A program made the position numbers and the translations under genes. The notes beneath the pieces are model-generated. The model ran no database searches. It was not told the DNA's origin and saw only the letters and a program-made list of their open reading frames with translations. DNA of 6,156 nt. Source: Actinomycetota bacterium (GTDB taxonomy: Bacteria; Actinomycetota; Actinomycetes; Nanopelagicales; Nanopelagicaceae). The first letter of the stretch is position 1; every line of letters starts with the position of its first letter. The stretch covers positions 1 through 6,156 of the forward strand of contig WLHG01000064.1 of assembly GCA_009702845.1 (NCBI GenBank), given 5' to 3'. This document shows positions 1 through 6,131 of the stretch, in pieces.

Positions 1-2
1 TA

Positions 3-1475
3 ATCGATGCAAGCAAAGGCCTGCGCACTCAAACTTTACGGCACTTAACAATTTGCTCTCTCATGGGAATCCAGAACGTAATAATTGCGATAAATAAACT
101 TGATGCAATGGATTATTCGCAAGCAGTTTTTGATTCGATCGCTGCACAAATATCGATTGCTTCCAATCGTCTCAAAATCAGTAATACAACAATTATTCCG
201 TTGAGCGCACTGGCTGGTGATAATGTTGTTATTAGAAGTCAATCCATGGACTGGTATACCGGGCCGACACTCATAGAAGTTATACAAGGATGGGTCCCGC
301 GCGAACATCTTATTCAAGGAATGCGCTTGCAGATTCAAAGTATTTCCAGGGCCGAAAATTTCCGTGGAGTTACCGGAACCGTGCATGGTGGTTCAATAAA
401 TGTAGGGGATGAAATCAAGGTTTTTCCAGGCTCAGCTACTGCCAAGATTTCTAGAATTGTGAGCCTCGATGGTGATCTCGAAGGGGCAAAAGGTTCGGCT
501 GCGATAACTCTTGTACTCGATCCTGAAGTAGATGCAGCTCGCGGAGATATTATTACAATGGCCGACGAAGAGATTGTTTCAAGTGATAGATACTTAGCAA
601 ATCTCGTGTGGTTAGACGAAAAGCCACTCATCCATAGTCGCTCTTATATTTTGATTTCTGGATCTACATCCATTCCGGCAATGGTGACAAAGTTGCGCCA
701 TAAACTTGATGTTAATTCGGGCGAAGAACTTTCGGCCTCAACCCTAGCGATGAATGAAATTGGAAGTGTTGAGATAGCTACAGACTCAGCATTAGCGTTA
801 TTGCCATACAGTCAATCTCGCGAATTTGGAAATTTCATTCTGGTTGATCGTGGCACAAATCAAACGGTAGCTGCCGGCATGGTTGAAATTGTTCTAAGAC
901 GCGGTAGCAACATCACTCATCAACACTATGACATTGGAAAGACAGAGCGCGCGGGCATGAAAAGTCAGAAACCTGGAGTCCTTTGGCTCACAGGCCTTTC
1001 TGGCTCCGGAAAATCTACGATTGCAAATGAGCTTGAACGGAAACTGTTTGACCTTGGAATCCACTCGTATGTTCTAGATGGCGACAACTTGCGACAAGGC
1101 ATCAATAAGGATTTAGGATTTACCACGCAAGAGCGTGCAGAAAATGTACGTCGCACCTCTGAAGTGGCTAAATTGATGGTTGATGCTGGGTTATATGTAA
1201 TTGTTGCGCTCGTAAGCCCTTTCGAAGGCGATAGAGAACAGGCGCGTTCCCTCTTTGAAGAGCATGAATTTACTCAAGTGTGGGTTGATACACCTATCGA
1301 AATCTGTCAGTCACGCGACCCTAAGGGTTTGTATAAAAAAGCGGCAAAAGGAGATATTCCAAATATGACCGGGCTTGGCCAAGAATATGAAAATCCAGTT
1401 CACCCTGACCTAATTCTCGATGGCACTTTGCCGGTCGCAGAAAATGTAACGACACTGCTTAAGGTGATTTTATGA
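3..1475 (+). CDS. cysNC: Bifunctional sulfate adenylyltransferase subunit 1 / adenylylsulfate kinase (CysN-CysC fusion), 5' partial
   Basis: The CysN half, with its partner CysD, makes APS from ATP and sulfate, driven by GTP hydrolysis; the CysC half phosphorylates APS to PAPS in the cytoplasm. The frame is open from base 3, before the first ATG at 63, and those codons read IDASKGLRTQT, a conserved CysN segment just after the G3 region, so the gene starts outside the window and ATG 63 is not the start. By comparison with E. coli CysN about 115-135 N-terminal residues are missing, including the P-loop and DTPGH. Numbering from base 3: NKLD (G4) 31-34, SAL (G5) 68-70, WYTGPTL about 84-90, the EF-Tu-like beta-barrel domains to about 300, and the CysN end signature TVAAGM near 288. 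After a short linker the kinase begins: P-loop GLSGSGKST 331-339, LDGDN 358-362, the serine equivalent to the phosphorylated Ser of E. coli CysC in VSPF about 404-407, and DPKGLYKKA 439-447. Both visible parts look intact. It overlaps the next gene by ATGA, so translation is probably coupled. cysD would be expected upstream. Confidence 0.96.
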   Translation: MDASKGLRTQTLRHLTICSLMGIQNVIIAINKLDAMDYSQAVFDSIAAQISIASNRLKISNTTIIPLSALAGDNVVIRSQSMDWYTGPTLIEVIQGWVPREHLIQGMRLQIQSISRAENFRGVTGTVHGGSINVGDEIKVFPGSATAKISRIVSLDGDLEGAKGSAAITLVLDPEVDAARGDIITMADEEIVSSDRYLANLVWLDEKPLIHSRSYILISGSTSIPAMVTKLRHKLDVNSGEELSASTLAMNEIGSVEIATDSALALLPYSQSREFGNFILVDRGTNQTVAAGMVEIVLRRGSNITHQHYDIGKTERAGMKSQKPGVLWLTGLSGSGKSTIANELERKLFDLGIHSYVLDGDNLRQGINKDLGFTTQERAENVRRTSEVAKLMVDAGLYVIVALVSPFEGDREQARSLFEEHEFTQVWVDTPIEICQSRDPKGLYKKAAKGDIPNMTGLGQEYENPVHPDLILDGTLPVAENVTTLLKVIL

Positions 1476-2227
1476 ATTGGTGGTTCTTCGCTATTGCAGG
1501 ATCCATTGCGCAATTAATCGATGGTTCATTAGGCATGGGGTTCGGCCTGACTAGCTCAACTCTTCTGCTCACACTTGGCGCCAGCGCATCGGTTGCATCA
1601 GTGGCAGTGCACATTGCCGAGATTGGAACAACACTTGCTTCCGGGGCATCGCATTGGCATGCCGAGAATATTGATAAAAAAATCTTAATACGTCTAGCAA
1701 TACCCGGTGGGGTTGGTGCGATTCTTGGTGCAACTTTCCTTTCCTTTATAGACATCTCAGCAGGCCGAGTCTTTATCTCAACACTTTTATTATTTCTTGG
1801 CTTCTTACTACTTTACCGAAATATTTTTCAATCAACTGAGAACACTAACCTCGTAGAAGTTAAGAATCCAAATTTTCTCTCCTACCTTGGCTTTACGGGC
1901 GGGTTCGTTGATGCATCAGGAGGTGGTGGTTGGGGTCCAATCGTGACGCCGACGCTACTTGCAACAACTAAGACCGAGCCTCGAAAAGTAATCGGAACTG
2001 TTAGTGCCGCAGAGTTTATTGTGGCGGTAGCTGCAAGCTTAGGTTTCTTACTCAATATCTCTCGCATAGATATTGATTGGCAGGTTGTTGGCGGTTTGGC
2101 CTTAGGCGGAACGATTATGGCACCACTTGCCGCCAGATTAGTCGGTCGACTCCCAAGAAGACCCTTAGGAATATGTGTGGCGATTGCAATCATTATATTT
2201 AATGCAATCCGAGTTTTGGGCAGTTGA
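1472..2227 (+). CDS. TauE/SafE family membrane permease (putative sulfite, sulfate or organosulfonate transporter)
   Basis: A 251-residue polytopic inner-membrane protein with about eight hydrophobic segments (roughly 4-22, 25-48, 72-93, 98-116, 137-155, 173-195, 203-222, 231-248), the usual size and topology for TauE/SafE. The internal duplication typical of the family is visible: GSIAQLIDGSLGMGFG near residues 10-25 is echoed by GFTGGFVDASGGGGWGP near 140-156, each followed by a T/S-rich segment and TLL. Characterised members export sulfite or sulfoacetate or are linked to taurine and sulfonate use, but direction and substrate cannot be read from sequence. The ATG lies inside the cysNC stop (ATGA), with AAGGTG at 1461-1466 as a good Shine-Dalgarno. 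Placement between a PAPS synthase and a sulfotransferase makes a sulfur oxyanion the likely cargo; sulfate import in place of an ABC transporter is a possible but unproven role. Confidence 0.88.
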   Translation: MNWWFFAIAGSIAQLIDGSLGMGFGLTSSTLLLTLGASASVASVAVHIAEIGTTLASGASHWHAENIDKKILIRLAIPGGVGAILGATFLSFIDISAGRVFISTLLLFLGFLLLYRNIFQSTENTNLVEVKNPNFLSYLGFTGGFVDASGGGGWGPIVTPTLLATTKTEPRKVIGTVSAAEFIVAVAASLGFLLNISRIDIDWQVVGGLALGGTIMAPLAARLVGRLPRRPLGICVAIAIIIFNAIRVLGS

Positions 2228-3171
2228 TGAAGACCACGCTTATCTTTAGTGGGGGAACAGGTAGAAGCGGAACAACTATCGTTGCGGATTTACTTGATCG
2301 GCATCCTGATGTCCGCTCAAGCCTGCCGATAGAGTTGAAGTTTGTTACTAATACTGGTGGGCTCTTGGACATTACCTTGGGATCACAGTTTGCGCCACAA
2401 AAAGTACAGGCTCCTATTCCCTTTTATAGTCTAAGAACGCGACGTAAGCGCCGAATGCTTGATACGGAGAAGAGTGTTAAAGATTTGGCCCTTTTTACTG
2501 AGAAAATCAACAACCGATGGTGGGATATCGATAGCCCTCCCCCAGCAGGTCGTGGGTTGGTGTCTGGAATAACTCAAGAGGTTTTCAATGAAATCTTTGA
2601 AGAGTTCAAGAAAGACTTTTTTCGTAATAAAAAGCTAGCCGCCTCTGAATTTCTTACCAGAGTCATTGAAAACCAAAATAACAACCAAGGTGAGAAACTC
2701 TGGATTGAAACTACTCCGATGAACATTGCAAATGCGCATCGCCTAATTGAACTCAGCCCCAATGCCCGATTTATAAATATGATTCGCGATCCAAGAGATA
2801 CCATCGCCTCACTTTTGACTAAGAACTGGGGACCAAATACGCCTCTAGAAGGAATCGAATGGTTTGAAAGACGGATTACTGCGGGCCACCAATCTCTTTC
2901 TAAAATCGCCCCTCATCAACAGATTACTATCGCCCTCGAAGAGCTCGCTGTCTACGACAGGGATGCAACGTATGCGCGCCTGCTCGCGTTCCTCTCCTTA
3001 GATAACTCTCCTGAAATGGCAGCCTTTTTTGCTCACAACATGAGATCTGAATCGGCAAGTAGCGGACGCTGGAAAGAGGAGATAAAGGATCCAGCTTTCA
3101 TCCCAGCATTTGAGGCGATGATTGAGCGATTAAATGATGCTGGTGTGGTCCATTACTGCAATGAGCACTGA
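2227..3171 (+). CDS. PAPS-dependent sulfotransferase family protein
   Basis: Predicted soluble protein of 314 residues that would transfer the sulfuryl group of PAPS to a hydroxyl or amine of an unknown acceptor. Numbering from the ATG at 2227: the 5'-phosphosulfate loop FSGGTGRSGTT is near 7-17, immediately after the first beta strand. WIETTP near 159-164 precedes the 3'-phosphate-binding segment NMIRDPRDTIASL at about 184-196, which contains RDPRD and the following Ser. GRWKEEI near 280-286 matches the C-terminal GRW element of the family. There is no signal peptide or membrane anchor, so it should act in the cytoplasm. A TTG at 2224 is one codon upstream and in frame; I prefer ATG 2227, which overlaps the permease stop as TGATG and suggests re-initiation, since no strong Shine-Dalgarno is visible. 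The basic stretch RTRRKRR at about 70-76 could bind an anionic glycan acceptor, but that is speculation. Confidence 0.88.
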   Translation: MKTTLIFSGGTGRSGTTIVADLLDRHPDVRSSLPIELKFVTNTGGLLDITLGSQFAPQKVQAPIPFYSLRTRRKRRMLDTEKSVKDLALFTEKINNRWWDIDSPPPAGRGLVSGITQEVFNEIFEEFKKDFFRNKKLAASEFLTRVIENQNNNQGEKLWIETTPMNIANAHRLIELSPNARFINMIRDPRDTIASLLTKNWGPNTPLEGIEWFERRITAGHQSLSKIAPHQQITIALEELAVYDRDATYARLLAFLSLDNSPEMAAFFAHNMRSESASSGRWKEEIKDPAFIPAFEAMIERLNDAGVVHYCNEH

Positions 3172-3177
3172 GGGATA

Positions 3178-3222
3178 TAGAATCCAAATATTGAATTAAA
3201 CACACAAACACCCATCAAGGAG
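3178..3222 (+). promoter_or_regulatory. Possible -10 element and strong ribosome binding site ahead of the dehydrogenase gene
   Basis: The 56-base gap between the sulfotransferase stop and the GTG start is A-rich and separates two gene groups. AAGGAG at 3217-3222 is a near-perfect Shine-Dalgarno, 5 bases before GTG 3228, and fixes that start. TAGAAT at 3178-3183 matches the -10 consensus at five of six positions and would give a leader of about 40 bases, but no convincing -35 is seen at the right distance. No hairpin terminator is visible in the gap, so read-through from the upstream operon is possible. The Shine-Dalgarno is secure; the promoter is tentative. Confidence 0.45.
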
Positions 3223-3227
3223 CTACC

Positions 3228-4406
3228 GTGGACAACATCACCGCATTTAATAATCACCTTCCAGTTAAAGTTCGCTTCGGAGAAGGTGTGGCAGAGACTT
3301 TGCCGGCAGTTGTCGCAGAGCTTGGGGCGAGCAAAGTCTTCTTGATGGTTGATAAAGATATTGAAAAGTTTAATCCTGCAGCAGCAAAACTTATTGACCA
3401 GATGAATGCAGCTTCAGGCATTACCGTCACACTCTTTGAAAAGCCCGCAGGTGAGCCAACAATTCAAATGGTTGATGATTCAATTGCAGCCCTTAAAGCT
3501 GCAGGTTCAGATGTTGTTGTAGCCCTTGGCGGCGGATCTGTAATCGATACTGCAAAGGCCGCTCGCTTGTGCGCACAGCTCAACTGCACATTCCGCGAGT
3601 TCCAATCCAAGGCACCCGTCTATCCAGCACCAACACTTCCCCTTATTGCACTTCCTACTTCGGCAGGTACTGGCTCTGAAGTATCTGGTGGCTCGGTTAT
3701 CTCTGATCCCGAGGCTGGTCGCAAAGCCGGTATTGCAAATGGCAATCTACGTGCACAAGTTGCACTTGTTGACCCAGTACTGACTTACTCAATGCCACCA
3801 TCGATGACTGCTAACACCGGAATCGATGCACTAGCTCAGGCTATCGCTGGAATTATCGCCAAATGCAGCACCCCAATCGGTGATGCGATTGGTTATGAGG
3901 CCGTGCACATGATGACGCCTGCATTGGTTGCAGCTTTTAAAGATGGCAATGACAAATCTGCGCGAGCTGGAATGGCTGCCGGCAGCATGATGGCTGGATT
4001 AACTATGAATATCTCAGACTGTACAGCCGAGCACTCACTTGGCCAGGCCATCGGCGGACTCAAGCATGTTCCACATGGATTAACAATTGGTTTAGTCCTA
4101 GTTGAAACACTCACACGCGAAGCGAAAATCGTTCCAGAGAAAATGGAGCGCGTCGCCGATGCAATGGGAGTGCCGCAGGATGGCACTAAGGATGGATCTC
4201 GTTGCGTCAATGCAGTTCGAAAGATACTGGCAGAGCTCCAGTTCCCTGTTCTCTCTTCCCTTGGTTTTGTCGAAGGTGATATCGATGAGTTAGCAGAAAT
4301 TGCGCTTAAAGACTTCTTTATCACCCAAGCCCCTAAGCCTTGGAGCAAGCAAGAGGTAGTCGATGCATTTATGTCAGCGCTCAAACTAGAAAGCCGTGTT
4401 GCTTAA
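3228..4406 (+). CDS. Iron-containing alcohol dehydrogenase family protein (group III) with altered active-site positions
   Basis: A 392-residue cytoplasmic oxidoreductase, full length for the Fe-ADH family, which interconverts alcohols and aldehydes or ketones with NAD(P). The N-terminal dinucleotide-binding domain carries GGGSVIDTAK at 101-110 and the family signature PTSAGTGSEV at 143-152. The C-terminal helical domain carries the metal site. Aligned by motif spacing to E. coli FucO (D196, H200, H263, H277 as ligands, H267 nearby), this protein has D200, Q204, H269, H283 and Q273. Three ligands are kept, while the usual His is Gln at one ligand position and at the second, catalytic-site position. 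It may therefore bind metal differently, or be a subfamily with another substrate. The substrate is not predictable from sequence. GTG 3228 is chosen for its AAGGAG. Arginine is encoded only by CGN codons (11 of 11), unlike the upstream genes. A deacylase gene starts 3 bases after the stop. Confidence 0.92.
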   Translation: MDNITAFNNHLPVKVRFGEGVAETLPAVVAELGASKVFLMVDKDIEKFNPAAAKLIDQMNAASGITVTLFEKPAGEPTIQMVDDSIAALKAAGSDVVVALGGGSVIDTAKAARLCAQLNCTFREFQSKAPVYPAPTLPLIALPTSAGTGSEVSGGSVISDPEAGRKAGIANGNLRAQVALVDPVLTYSMPPSMTANTGIDALAQAIAGIIAKCSTPIGDAIGYEAVHMMTPALVAAFKDGNDKSARAGMAAGSMMAGLTMNISDCTAEHSLGQAIGGLKHVPHGLTIGLVLVETLTREAKIVPEKMERVADAMGVPQDGTKDGSRCVNAVRKILAELQFPVLSSLGFVEGDIDELAEIALKDFFITQAPKPWSKQEVVDAFMSALKLESRVA

Positions 4407-4409
4407 CTA

Positions 4410-4898
4410 GTGGAGGCAGTTCTGGCTAACCCGTCGGTTATTCGTGTAACTGCACTTCTCAAAGAGTTTGGATGTGCGGGAGAAATTACTGTCTTATCTG
4501 ACTCTGCCCGTACAGCCTTAGACGCAGCAAATGCTTTGGGAATTCAAGTTGGACAAGTTGCATCGTCAATTGTCTTTAAACTCCCTAGCGGTAATCCACT
4601 TCTAGTTATAACTAGTGGTCGCCATCGCGTTGATACCGAACTTGTTGCTAAGAACTTAGGCGTTGAAAAACTCCACCGCGCCGACGCTGATTTCGTTAAG
4701 GATGCTTCAGGTTTTTCAATCGGCGGTGTAAGCCCAGTGGGATGGATTAACCCCCCAGAGATCACTCTGATCGATGAAGCCCTCAATGAACATGAAGTTG
4801 CGTGGGCGGCAGCTGGTCACCCGCACTCGGTATACCCAACATCATTTGCTGAGTTGCTTCGGGTGACTGGTGCGCAACCAATGTTCGTAGGAGAATAG
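4410..4898 (+). CDS. YbaK/EbsC family aminoacyl-tRNA deacylase (trans-editing protein)
   Basis: A 162-residue single-domain protein of the YbaK/ProX/EbsC superfamily, whose members hydrolyse mischarged aminoacyl-tRNA (for example Cys- or Ala-tRNA-Pro) in trans in the cytoplasm. Family marks: a conserved lysine in SIVFK at about 53-57, ITSGRHRVD near 67-75, the glycine-rich FSIGGVSPVGW at about 102-112, IDEAL 121-125, and the C-terminal signature WAAAGHPHSVYPTSFAELL at 132-150. Length is normal. The start is uncertain: GTG 4410, 3 bases after the dehydrogenase stop, has no Shine-Dalgarno and would depend on coupling, while a GGAGG lies inside the first codons. Which tRNA it edits cannot be told. 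An operon link with the dehydrogenase is implied by spacing, but no shared pathway is obvious. Confidence 0.88.
   Translation: MEAVLANPSVIRVTALLKEFGCAGEITVLSDSARTALDAANALGIQVGQVASSIVFKLPSGNPLLVITSGRHRVDTELVAKNLGVEKLHRADADFVKDASGFSIGGVSPVGWINPPEITLIDEALNEHEVAWAAAGHPHSVYPTSFAELLRVTGAQPMFVGE
4412..4424 (+). promoter_or_regulatory. GGAGG inside the 5' end of the deacylase gene, possibly serving a CTG start
   Basis: GGAGG at 4412-4416 is the best Shine-Dalgarno near this gene but lies just downstream of the first bases of the GTG codon at 4410. Five bases later an in-frame CTG (4422-4424) sits at ideal spacing. Starting there would give a protein shorter by four residues, beginning at the Leu before ANPSV, where family members often begin (inference). 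CTG starts are rare, so GTG 4410 with coupling remains the default. Confidence 0.3.
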
Positions 4899-4902
4899 AT
4901 TT

Positions 4903-5265
4903 ATGAAGAACAAAATATTTGTAACCGCATTATTTGCCTCTTTTGCGTGGAATCTCTATCTGGTTGGTGGAGTAATGCTGGGTGCTTCGTATGCCCTCGA
5001 TCGTGCAGCAGGTGGCCAGTTTGATGTTTTCCCAACCTATATTCGAATCATTTATATTTTAAATTTCGCACTCATACTTTACCAAGTGATTATTTACACC
5101 CGCCTCTCATCGGGCACAATTATCAAACCTCGCTGGCTAGTTAAAGCATTCGTGTATGCGGGTGTCATCGGCATTCTTCTCAATGCGATTTCACGTAGTC
5201 CACTCGAGCGCTGGAATGTGATTCCCGCGGCCATCATTACATTTGCCTTTTATCGCGCATTGTGA
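4903..5265 (+). CDS. Small four-helix membrane protein of unknown function
   Basis: A 120-residue integral membrane protein that I do not recognise by name. Hydrophobic segments lie at about 4-28, 46-66, 80-97 and 106-119, predicting four helices. The loop between helices 3 and 4 reads SRSPLERWN (97-105), a pattern I associate with small actinobacterial membrane proteins (weak recollection). There is no catalytic motif and no cleavable signal peptide. ATG 4903 is supported by TAGGAG at 4888-4893, which overlaps the end of the deacylase gene; the gap to that gene's stop is 4 bases, so it is the third member of the dehydrogenase-deacylase unit. All seven arginines use CGN codons, as in its two upstream neighbours. 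Confidence 0.8.
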   Translation: MKNKIFVTALFASFAWNLYLVGGVMLGASYALDRAAGGQFDVFPTYIRIIYILNFALILYQVIIYTRLSSGTIIKPRWLVKAFVYAGVIGILLNAISRSPLERWNVIPAAIITFAFYRAL

Positions 5266-5313
5266 GAATCCGTTCCGCGTAACAAGTGCGCAGGCAATGG
5301 TGGCTAGAAATTG

Positions 5314-5327
5314 AGGGCTAACCCTTT
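5314..5327 (+). terminator. Weak hairpin, possible terminator after the small membrane protein gene
   Basis: AGGG (5314-5317) and CCCT (5322-5325) can pair across a CTAA loop, followed by TT and then AT-rich DNA. The stem is only four pairs (five with one G-T) and the T run is short, so intrinsic termination would be poor. It lies 48 bases after the stop of the preceding gene, a reasonable place for a terminator. Confidence 0.2.
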
Positions 5328-5374
5328 ATATAGCGATGTAAAAACCTCTCTTGCCGGAGAAGAATTGCTATATA
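5327..5374. repeat. Interrupted inverted repeat ahead of the sensor-like gene
   Basis: TATATAGCGAT (5327-5337) pairs with ATTGCTATATA (5364-5374): eleven positions with one G-T mismatch, the outer eight perfect, separated by 26 bases. Within the gap, TCTC (5347-5350) and GAGA (5357-5360) form a smaller nested stem. The right arm abuts the proposed -10 and the proposed -35 lies between the arms, so this could be a two-site operator or a folded element. The AT-rich arms also make chance plausible. Confidence 0.4.
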
Positions 5375-5380
5375 TCTAAT
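5351..5380 (+). promoter_or_regulatory. Candidate sigma-70-type promoter for the sensor-like gene
   Basis: TTGCCG at 5351-5356 (four of six to TTGACA) is followed after 18 bases by TCTAAT at 5375-5380 (five of six to TATAAT). Transcription would begin near 5387, giving a leader of about 19 bases that contains AGGAGA (5395-5400), 5 bases before ATG 5406. The 140-base intergenic region 5266-5405 otherwise shows only the weak hairpin and the inverted repeat listed separately. Assignment is by eye. Confidence 0.35.
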
Positions 5381-5405
5381 AACCACAGTAGCGCAGGAGA
5401 TTCTC

Positions 5406-6131
5406 ATGATTAAGAAGGCGTTTCACGACAGGCTATTTCTTGTAACGACTTTTCCAATTGCGCTCTTAGCATTCGAATTCGTTCGATGGACGATTTTCGA
5501 TGGAGGGTTTCTCCCCTTTACCGTGTTGCTCCTGCTTCTTCTCCTCTCAGTTGCCGAACCATTTGCAGCATTTGAAATTCGCCGAACAAATAAGATTATG
5601 AATACTGAAATAGTTCAAAGGGAGCGCCCTTGGTATCGCGCAGCCTTTTGGAGTTGGGAAGGTATCAAAGAGCGGTTGAGTTCAGTTAATGCGTGGTTTG
5701 TGGTTGCTTATGTTTTTGTTGCGATCTTCTTTTCATCCCTTGGTGTCATAATCCTTGGTCTCTTCTGGGCATCAGTTGTTGTACTTTTTTTTGCCGCAGG
5801 CGTCATCACGCCTTCAAACTGGAGCTGGATATTTAGTATCAATGGCGACGATGTTTCAGGGAGATTCTCATTTCTTCTTGACTCTGAGAAGTTGAAGCTC
5901 ACAATTGATGGTTTCCAATCGAGTGCACTTACAATTCCTGATCAATTAACCTGGTTCTATTCCTCGGGCTGGACGGTAGCTCTTTGTTTCTTCTTCATCC
6001 TGCTCGATTTCCTCGTAATCCCCGCATTGGCAAAACACTTAAGGGATATTGCCGCTCAATTGCTTGGCGCAAACTCAATTGCAGATCCATTTGCCGCCAA
6101 GGTCAAAGGGTGGTTTGAGTCAAGAAAATAG
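5406..6131 (+). CDS. Multi-pass membrane protein resembling the actinobacterial 'putative sensor' domain, without a kinase
   Basis: A 241-residue integral membrane protein. Hydrophobic segments lie at about 9-27, 36-53 (with seven consecutive Leu, 41-47), 96-116, 117-134 and 188-206. The order of two helices, a charged segment with EIRRTNK (57-63), a W-rich RPWYRAAFWSWEGIKERL (74-91), two further helices, a hydrophilic loop (about 135-185) and a last helix recalls the sensor domain found at the N-terminus of many actinobacterial histidine kinases, which also occurs alone. There are no kinase H-box or ATPase motifs, and the C-terminal tail is short (207-241). ATG 5406 is well supported by AGGAGA at 5395-5400. 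It is separated from the upstream unit by 140 bases and has its own likely promoter. Arginine codons are mixed (5 of 11 AGA/AGG), unlike the three genes before it. The family match is from memory of the pattern and uncertain; that it is a real membrane-protein gene is secure. Confidence 0.75.
   Translation: MIKKAFHDRLFLVTTFPIALLAFEFVRWTIFDGGFLPFTVLLLLLLLSVAEPFAAFEIRRTNKIMNTEIVQRERPWYRAAFWSWEGIKERLSSVNAWFVVAYVFVAIFFSSLGVIILGLFWASVVVLFFAAGVITPSNWSWIFSINGDDVSGRFSFLLDSEKLKLTIDGFQSSALTIPDQLTWFYSSGWTVALCFFFILLDFLVIPALAKHLRDIAAQLLGANSIADPFAAKVKGWFESRK

Noticed and set aside
63..65. ATG at 63 as the start of the first gene
   Set aside because: The frame stays open to base 3 and those upstream codons encode conserved CysN sequence (IDASKG), so the gene is cut by the window edge and starts earlier.
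45..386. 113-codon - strand open frame opposite the cysNC start region
   Set aside because: Antisense shadow; the + strand reading matches CysN throughout this stretch.
4102..4293. Short + strand open frame overlapping the dehydrogenase in another frame
   Set aside because: Fully nested in a well-supported gene, without family features.
3893..4384. 163-codon open frame on the - strand within the dehydrogenase gene
   Set aside because: It is antisense to a confident full-length gene, has no recognisable domain and no convincing ribosome binding site; such frames are common opposite codon-biased genes.
5288..5397. GCGCAGG occurring twice in the intergenic region (5288-5294 and 5391-5397)
   Set aside because: A seven-base match with the second copy overlapping the ribosome binding site is likely chance.
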